A stretch of 64,000 bases of DNA from Eutreptiella sp. 'Long Island Sound 2002'. Lineage: Eukaryota > Euglenozoa > Euglenophyceae > Eutreptiales > Eutreptiaceae. Positions 29,001-38,000 of this stretch are shown here, in pieces; the stretch's first letter is position 1, and every line of letters starts with the position of its first letter. A program made the position numbers and the translations under genes. A model generated the notes under the pieces. That model had not been told where the DNA came from and ran no database searches. It worked only from the letters and a program-made list of their open reading frames with translations. Location of the stretch: positions 157,608,283-157,672,282 of the forward strand of contig OZ038381.1 of assembly GCA_964036045.1 (NCBI GenBank). Reading direction: 5' to 3'.

Positions 29001-32000
29001 GAGAATCTACCCCGAGCAACACACACCCAAAATAGGGTGGAAACCACACAAATACGGCCTAAAACATGCTTTACATAGCTTGGATGATCATTTTAGGTGA
29101 TCACAATATCAAAAAAATAAGTTTCAGAAACTTCGATTTTTGAGGTGCCTGGGGTGAAAAACTGCATAAGCAGGTTGTGTACCAATCCCTTGGGGGACCC
29201 CCCCCCGCCCGATACCCAAATAGGATGAAAACCACAGAAATACGGCCTAAAACATGCTTTACATACCTTGAATGATCATTTTAGGTGATTGGAATATCAA
29301 AAAAATAAGTTTCGAAAACTTCGAGTTTTGAGCTGCCCGGGGTGAAAAACTGCACAAGCAGGTTGTGTACCATTCCCGTTTGACCCCCCCCCCCCCCCCC
29401 CCGCCCCAATACCCAAATGGGGTGAAAAATAGGAAAATACGGCCCGAAACATGCTTTACATACCTTGGATGGTCATATTGTGTGATCACAGTATCATAAA
29501 AACCAGTTTTGAAAACTTCCATTTTTGAGCTGCCCGGGGTGAAAAACTGCATAAGCAGGTTGTGTACCAACCCCTTGGGAGACCCCCCCCCCCCCCCCCG
29601 ACCCCATACCCAAATCGGATGAAAAACACGTAAATACGGCCTAAAAAATGCCTTATATAGCTTGGATGGTCCTTTTAGATGGTCACAATATCAAAAAACA
29701 AGTTTCGAAAACTTCGAGTTTTGAGCTGCCTAGGGTGAAAAACTGCATAAGCAGGTTGTGTACCACTCCCTTGCAAGCGACCCCCCCCCCGGACCTATTA
29801 CCCAAATAGGGTGAAAAACACGTAAATACGGCCTAAAACATGCTTTATATAGCTTGGATGGTCATTTTAGATGGTCACAATATCAAAAAAACAACTTTCA
29901 AAAACTTCAATTCTATTGCCTTCGGCAAGTCCACCTCGCAGAGAATCTATCCCAAGCAACACACACCCAAAGTAGGGTATAAATAGGGTATAAACTACAT
30001 NNNNNNNNNNNNNNNNNNNNNNNNNNNNNNNNNNNNNNNNNNNNNNNNNNNNNNNNNNNNNNNNNNNNNNNNNNNNNNNNNNNNNNNNNNNNNNNNNNNN
30101 NNNNNNNNNNNNNNNNNNNNNNNNNNNNNNNNNNNNNNNNNNNNNNNNNNNNNNNNNNNNNNNNNNNNNNNNNNNNNNNNNNNNNNNNNNNNNNNNNNNN
30201 AGTAGGCGGCTTCACCTCCTGACGTTGGCGTAAAACTCTGGCTACCGAAACTGTGAGAGCTCGTTAGAGAAACCCACGTGGGGTCGTTTTCCTCAGAATC
30301 ACTATACCCCGAGCGATACACAAACAAACAGCTACAATGAGCAATCTCTGCAACTCTCTGGCCCCTCCCTTGCAGGTGTTCATAGCACAAACATCCCCGC
30401 CACAGGGTCTGGACGGCGGGGGGTCGGGGTTGATGTCCAAGGTTTGGAACGCTGTTGACAGAGATAGAGAGGAGACAAACAACCAGAAAGAAAACCGAGA
30501 GGCCGGAAGAAATGGGGACAGAAACAGAGGCAGATAGCGGGAGGAGGCAGACAAACACGGACACGAGCGCAAGCACCGACAGAAAGAGAGGGAGCGACAG
30601 AGAGAGGGAGGAACAGAGAGCGGGAAGCGACACACAAACACACGCACACGCACGCACACGCACACACGCAGAAACAGAGCAAGAGAGAGGGGGCAGAGGC
30701 AGAGGCAGAGGCGGGAGCAGAGGGAGGGAGAAACTGCTGAATCTCCCCGTCCTGGGCATGGACATTGCACACCTGGGCCGCCGCCTGCCGCGAAGCCTTC
30801 GTGGCCTCTGCAAGGGTGGGGAACTTTGACCGCGAAAGCTTGTGTCCCGCGGCCGCCGCAATCCGCATGTCAGCGCTTAGCTCATCCATTTGCCTGAGGG
30901 GCAGTGGGGAGGCCCTGGCACACGGTACGTGTCTGGCGCGGGGCCAGTCTCTGTCCCCCTGTTCGCCCATTTCCCTTGGGGACCCAGGCTCGGACGTAAA
31001 GGCAGCTGTGGACCGCTGGGCACGGCTGTTCTTGACAGCAAAGAAACTGCCGTGGATTAGCCATCAGCCGATCACCATCACCATCACCATCACCATCACC
31101 ATCACCATCACCATCATCATGCCCCAAGTACCAGTGGCGGTCCTCCAACTGCCGTCGGCTGCGCAATGGCCAGCGGCCCCCTCCAGCTGCCGTCAGTCTT
31201 CTCATACCCAAACAACGCCAGTTGCTCTCCAATCGCCGGCGGCCTCAGGCTGTCCTTAAAAGTCCAAAAACGAAAGAACACTGCAATCCTGAGAGCCAAC
31301 ACCCTCACGGAAAAAGAACCAACCTCTGCCACCTCCTCCACGACCGCACCGGGCATGCCCCTTTGTTGGCATTGCATGCAGCGAGAGACAGACACGTCTG
31401 CCCGTCTCACTGCTGTTCACCTCCCATTGGCTCCACCATTCCCCCCGAGGGAGACGAAACTCCAGCACCGTCTCTGCATATCCATGCAGATCCTGGTCTT
31501 TGACGCCCCACTGCCCTCTTTGGTGCGCAAGGATGACCGCAATACCTCAGCAGCTGAAGGTACTCATGTTCATTGATGATGTCATCTCCGATGGCGAATG
31601 CCGATTTGTTCTCCAATCCCTTCACGCGGTCCGCAAACTTGACAGACGACAGGGTCTCGTTGAAACTCTCCTGAGCAATAAAAGCACTTTGCTGCGGGAA
31701 CGACACTGAGCAGCACTCATCCCGGGCATGCGGCGGGGCAAGAACGCCGCCTGCGTCACAAAATCTGCCACGATGCAACCGTGATACGACACTGTGAACC
31801 CGCCTACAGCTGCGTTGGCGGCACTGGGGCATACCACTGTGGGGGATAAACACGTGATGACGAGGATTCGGGCGCGGATGTCGGCAAATGAGGTCTTGAG
31901 CACGCGTGTCAGCTTGGAATCCCGGTACGGGATGTGGGGCTTCTCACTGCACAGGCCCGCCACCACATTCCCAAGGCAAGTCAGAGACAAGTTGATGGCC

Positions 32001-35000
32001 TGTGACATGCGGTGGAGCGATGATAACTTACCAAGTGATCTAACGCACCCGACATCGCATCGCTCACCTCAAGTTCAGGGGGCATAGAGGAGGGAACACG
32101 GACGGGGTACAGACCAGGGCGGGTCTCTGTCGCTGCCCATGTCTCTGTCTCTGTCTCTGCGTGCATGTCTCTTGCTCCTGTCGGTCTGTCCCTCCTTCCC
32201 GCCTTCCCTCTCTCTCATACCTTCACCATGGGCCATCGCTTAGTGTGGCCCCACCACGTCATCAGGCGCCGGGCTGGGGAGTTGGGCCGCACCTCGTGGC
32301 CAAGCGTGCGGGTCACGTTCCGTGCGACCTGTTCTGCGCTTGATCGGCCCGAGCGTGTCCTGGTCTACTCAAACACGCATACCCGCGTGCGCCCACACAC
32401 ATGTACTGTCGAATCGCACGAGCCACGGCACGTGTTGGCGCAGAACGCAGAATGGAAAGCGCGCACGCGGCGCGCCACAGATGGACGGCCGCCGCACATG
32501 GCCCGAAACGGCATGCGCACATGCCTCGTGAGCAATGCGTCAGACCTGCGTCTCTTTGAGCTGCTGGCCCTCTACGCCGCTTCTTTTCACGCGTTCACTG
32601 CCCGCCAGGTCCACAAGAGACATGCGCGAGTGTCGGATGGGATACGCCGCGCCCTGATTCAGGCAGAACTGGGGGTCCAAGGGCTGCGGTGGATCAGGAC
32701 TGGCGGGACTGCGCTCCTGTGAAGCAGCGGGACATGAAGTGGCGGTGGCAGAAAAATGTATGGGCGCAGGGTAGCCCCGTGATGGGCAATGGTGGATGAC
32801 ACTCGGAATCGGCTCAGTGCCTTGCCCGGACCCTCTGGACAACAAATGTTCGTTGAGATCCGGGGCGCTGAACAGTGGTGCATTATTACAATGCAAGACC
32901 ACGCAAGCACCACACACAATGATACGTCAAAGCATGACATCACCCAACAGGACACGCCATGAAGCGACCTGAAACCGGTCAACAGCAAGACCATCCGACA
33001 CAACGCAATACAGCGCAACGGAACACAACACAACACAACACAACACAACACAACACAACACAACACAACACAACACAACACAACACAACACAACACAACA
33101 CAACACAACACAACACAACACAACACAACACAACACAACACAACACTACACAACACTACACAACACAACACAACACAACACAACACTACACAACACTACA
33201 CAACACTACACTACACAACACAACACAACACAACACAACGCTACACAACACAACACAACACAACACAACACAACACAACACAACACAACACAACACAACA
33301 CAACACAACACAACACTACACTACACTACACAACACAACACTACACAACACAACACAACACAACACAACACAACACAACACAACACAACACAACACAACA
33401 CAACACAACACAACACAACACAACACAACACAACACAACACAACACGCCACAGCACAGCACAACACAACACAACACAACATTGGCAGACCCCATCCAAAC
33501 ACCGAACCCTGCAGGCTCGGGACGCTAAATGGCAAACAAATTCCTTTTCCGGCTTCGCAATGCAGTGGGGGCCACAGCTCCTTTCGATCTATGTGTCACT
33601 GCCAGGCCCCCACTCAGAGGGACGGCGGGGTGGGTCTTGCTGAGCAGTTGGGGGGGACAGGAAAGCAGGAAACGTGCCGCTGACGAACTTGTCTGTCGGC
33701 GAACCAACAAGCAGACCCCAAGTCCGCGCCCTTTCTTTCGAGCGTCCGCCAAATGGGTTCCCATGGGTTCCCATTTTCTTCTCTCGGTTGAAGAGACAGT
33801 CCGCGGATCGGGCAGAAATACTACGTGTAACGGGAAAAGGGGCCACCACTTCAACATGACAGTTGGTGCCTCAAAAGATGATTAAATAACTTCAGGAACT
33901 TCACCACATTTTCAGGATTCTTTCTCCCATTAATAGTCATGAACCAGGAACACCGCAGAAAACAAGGATTTGGGCTTCAGCGTGATGGCGAGCGTGATGC
34001 AACACTAGACAGCACCGGATCTCGTTTCGTTTCACGGTCTGTGTGGCCGCTCCTCACAGCCCTGTTCGTCCAGTGCACGGTGCTCCTCATTCGTTGTATT
34101 GGCGGGCTTGGCCTGACACTGCGACTCTCGCACTTCGCTTGGGCGCTCTCACCTCTCTCTGCATTGTCTTTTGCTCCACTTGTTGCTGCTTTCGATTTGC
34201 GTGCGGAATTCAGGCTCTCTTCCTCAATAGAATTCGATAGAATAGGCCAGCAGCCCCGCTCCTCCCCATCGCCGCCTTCCGCCGAGGACGGTCAGCGGGA
34301 TGGTCCTCAATGATAACCCACCGCACGTACCTCAAATCGATCCCCATGCCACACTGATCGTTGGAGGCATATCCCATAAAGGAAAGAGTCCATTTCAAGT
34401 TTCTTCAGACCAGGCTGCTTTGCTTTGCGGCCCAACTTCCGCGTCACTACCGGTCCTCGGACCACCTGTATTGAACTGCTAGCCCCACACACCCCGGCAC
34501 CAGCCCCCACCTCCACCCCCCCCTCAAAGCAAATGTGTCAAAACCATACACAGCCCTCCTACACACCTGATTCTCCTTTGTGTGTCTGCCTGGTCAACAG
34601 CGCCCAGAATGCCTTACCAGGCTGCTATTGGCAATCCCCGGCCGTACTCTGCGCTGTGGATGATGGTGCAGCTGTCTGCTCTACCCCTCCGATCCCACCC
34701 TCACTCCTTGCAACGCTGGCTGAACATGAGGTCCCGACTCGAATGGGCCCTGGAGGCCAGCCCCGCAACACCTGCCCCGGGCAACTACCTCCATTTCAAC
34801 AAACAACCCGAAGGCGCACCGCCTTCACGCTGACGATATCCGGGGCCCGCCGGGGCCATACATGACCGCACCAGGTCTCAACAACAGCAGTCCCAGGCCC
34901 TGTCCCGCTGCAAGCAGCACCTGCTGGTACACGTCCAACAGGAATAGCGCATGCGACCGTGAAGACATGTCATTGAGCGCATGATTGGAAGTCGCCCTCT

Positions 35001-38000
35001 GCTGATTCGCCTTCATGAAGACCTTCTGCACCGACTGCAGGTCGTCGACAACGAGACGGACGGCGTCCGGCACGTCCTCTTCCCCGCTCTTGTTCATGCG
35101 CAGCGGCAGAGTCTTCTTGGCATTGAGCAGATCCCTGAATGCAATGAAAGATTGCAACACGTTACGTGTTGCCTGCAACAGCCCGTTGCACGTAGCAGTG
35201 CACATTATCTTGCGGTGCAGTACAGCGCATCGTGTGTGTCCCCTTGCACGGCATCATCTGCGCGCCTGCGTACAGACAATATGGTGCGTGCTATGATACA
35301 CCATCTCAATGCCTGCCATGATGCACAGCATCAGGCGTGTTATCATACACTGTATCATGCGCGTTATGGTCCACAGGCCCATGCGTCCTATGATACAATA
35401 CACAACATAATGCGTGCTATGACACAAAGTACCATCCGCACCATGATGCACAACAGCACGCGTGCGATTACACGTGCGTGCCATCGTACATCATCCGTGC
35501 GATGATACACAAGAGCACCAGGCAACCGTCGTCAGACAATCCCGTCCGGACCAGCAACCACCTTCCCTAGACTTACCCCAACCATTTTCGAGATGCTTTT
35601 CTGGCAACATTTCGCCTCTGCACATTCCCCAGAAGCCCGTGTTGTTCTCTCTCGCACCTGTGCGCCTGTGTGAAAGCGCCACCGCGAAAACCTGGGGCCA
35701 AATTAGTCGGTCCGGCAGGGACCTGGTCGCTGGACAAGCAGGTCGTCGCACAAGGGCACCCCCTGTGCTACGGCACACCCACGTCGACACCGCACACCTA
35801 ATCTCTTCGTTGTAGATCTCTACGATCGTGATCAGAATCACGACGTGTAGCCGCTCGCTGTTGCTCTTCTTGTGCCGGTACAAGTCAGACTGCGGAACAG
35901 AAAACGGATGTGAGACGCCAAACTCTCATGAGGCTGCCCACCGCCTCACACCAATACACAACACGGACACACAGGCACACACCCACCCACACGCACAGGC
36001 ACATTCGCAGGGCCGACATTGGCAGCTGCTTCCACCGGCGTACTTACAACCACCAGCACAGGCACCACCGGCACAGCACACAGACAAACACCAGCAGCCT
36101 ATGGCTCGTGTTGACTGCGCCGGATCTCGTGTGAGCTGGCTCCCCGGCACGACCCAGTGCCTCGGTCCCTGGTCGACATCCACCTTCTCGCAAGCTTCTG
36201 CAATGACCTCTGTTGGTTTCATCCATCACTTGCTGCTGCCGATGTTGCCCCGTCCCGGCCTCTATCCCCCCGTCGTTCTGCGGCGGCCCGCATTAAAACT
36301 CCAGTGCCTCGGGCCCTGGCCCAACCCCAATTTCTTGCTGCCGTGGCGCAGATTGCTCTCGGTTCCGGCTACGCTGCTTCTTTTCGACCAGCTGCAACTG
36401 GGCTTTCCCATCCATGTCGCACTTCCCACCAGTTTGATGGCCCCATCCATGTGGTGCTCGCGACCAACGCCGCAGCCCCGATCATCGTGGTTCCACCAAC
36501 CCCAACCAGTATGGCACTTCCCACCAGTGTTGCCCAGAGACACCCATCAAGGCCCCCTACCAGTGTGAGTGTCGACGTCCCAGCACTGCGGCACTTCCTA
36601 CCAGCATCGGCTGTCCGCAAATCTCTATGTTTTGCAAAATCATTTGTTACTCACGACTGAATGGCCCTCAATAATTCAGCGACGGTATGTAAACGCCCAC
36701 GTTCAACTGCACCGAGATCTCCGTGTGCCACAGCCGGTGGTCACTGCGGAGAAGGCACGGCCTGAACACCCGCCTTCCTCAAAGGCCCATTCCCGCGTCA
36801 CGTGCTCCACTGACCGCCCACTTCCGAAAGTGACAGGGGCCATGCACATACCAGCACCCGAAGAAATACTCCGGTGGAGTCCACGACGCACGCTCCCTCT
36901 TCAGTGGCTCCCAAAATGGTGTGTGTCTTTCCTGAACACGGGGAAAGGCGCAGGTACACACAGGCGTTTGACAGCGGTGGCTGCAGGGACAGCAGGTCTG
37001 TCACGAATCACATTGTCCACGTGGTGGTGGTTCGTGGCGCATGCCTCACGTACCCCAGCAACACGGCTACGCAGTCGTTTCACGGGGAAGCGTGTGCCCA
37101 GCGCACTCCTTTTTGGCAAAGGTCCCTCGATCCTGTTGCCAAAAATCCGCGAGAGGGTCCAAAAAGCCGGTGGAGGATCCATAAATCCGGTAGGGGGGTC
37201 AAAATTCTGTTAGCGCGTCAAACAAACCCGGTAGCGGGTCCAAAAATGCGGTAGTGGATCCTGCAACTCGCGGTATGACTGTTGGCGGCATCTCCCAATG
37301 AAGGGCACAATGACACGCCTGGCCCTCGTGTGCATGAACATGGGCCATATTGTCGGGGTCCCCAAAGCGGCCAGGGGCTGGATGACCCCGTGCATAGCGC
37401 CGGTCGGGAGCCTTGGGGCCCAGGCACGGCACCGTTCCCTCGAAGCAGGAAGAACGAAAACGGCGGCACGCCAAACCTCAAGAAGGCGTCCGCCAGCAGC
37501 AGTGGTCAGCCACCAACTGCCTCCACGCCACCGTCAATCGGCGCTGGCAACTGCTGTCGCAGCGTTGCTCAGTCACGGGGAAGTGCCCCGGCCATTTGCC
37601 GAGTGCCTTCAAGTGTACACTAAGCCGGGCCGCCCAGGGAAGTATAAGAAGGGGGGGAGGGGGGAGGGGACCCAAAAGTTTGTGCACCAAAAATGGCCCG
37701 ACAAGATTTCCCACATCGTGAATTTCGTTTTTTCCGCCAGTGGTCACTTTGGTCTGGGGGGGGGGGGGGGAACCCCCCCCTCCCCCTGCGGTGTACGGCC
37801 ATTCTAATACTTCCCTTGCGACGCCCACCCCGTCCCTTAGCGCAACCCCTTCAGAACGTGTACATAGTGGCCGCCCAGTGCACTCGCGACCCTTGAGCCC
37901 GGCGCTATTGTGGACCCGCCAAGTCACAGTGCGCACAGTGACAGTGCGACTGCCGAGGATTGGCCGGTGGGCGGGTGTGGCCAGCAACGGCCGATAGTTG

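Noticed and set aside
27233-29909. CRISPR-like repeat-spacer array
   Set aside because: The units are about 193 bp, similar along their whole length and in eukaryotic intron sequence. They are an ordinary tandem repeat.
32659-33528. Long frames of Cys-Val-Leu or Thr-Gln-His-Asn repeats
   Set aside because: They are translations of the ACAAC microsatellite in a kinesin intron.
36262-36620. Open minus frames in the kinesin intron 36851-35890
   Set aside because: The flanking exons join exactly in phase 0 with the expected kinesin sequence, leaving no room for a conserved exon.
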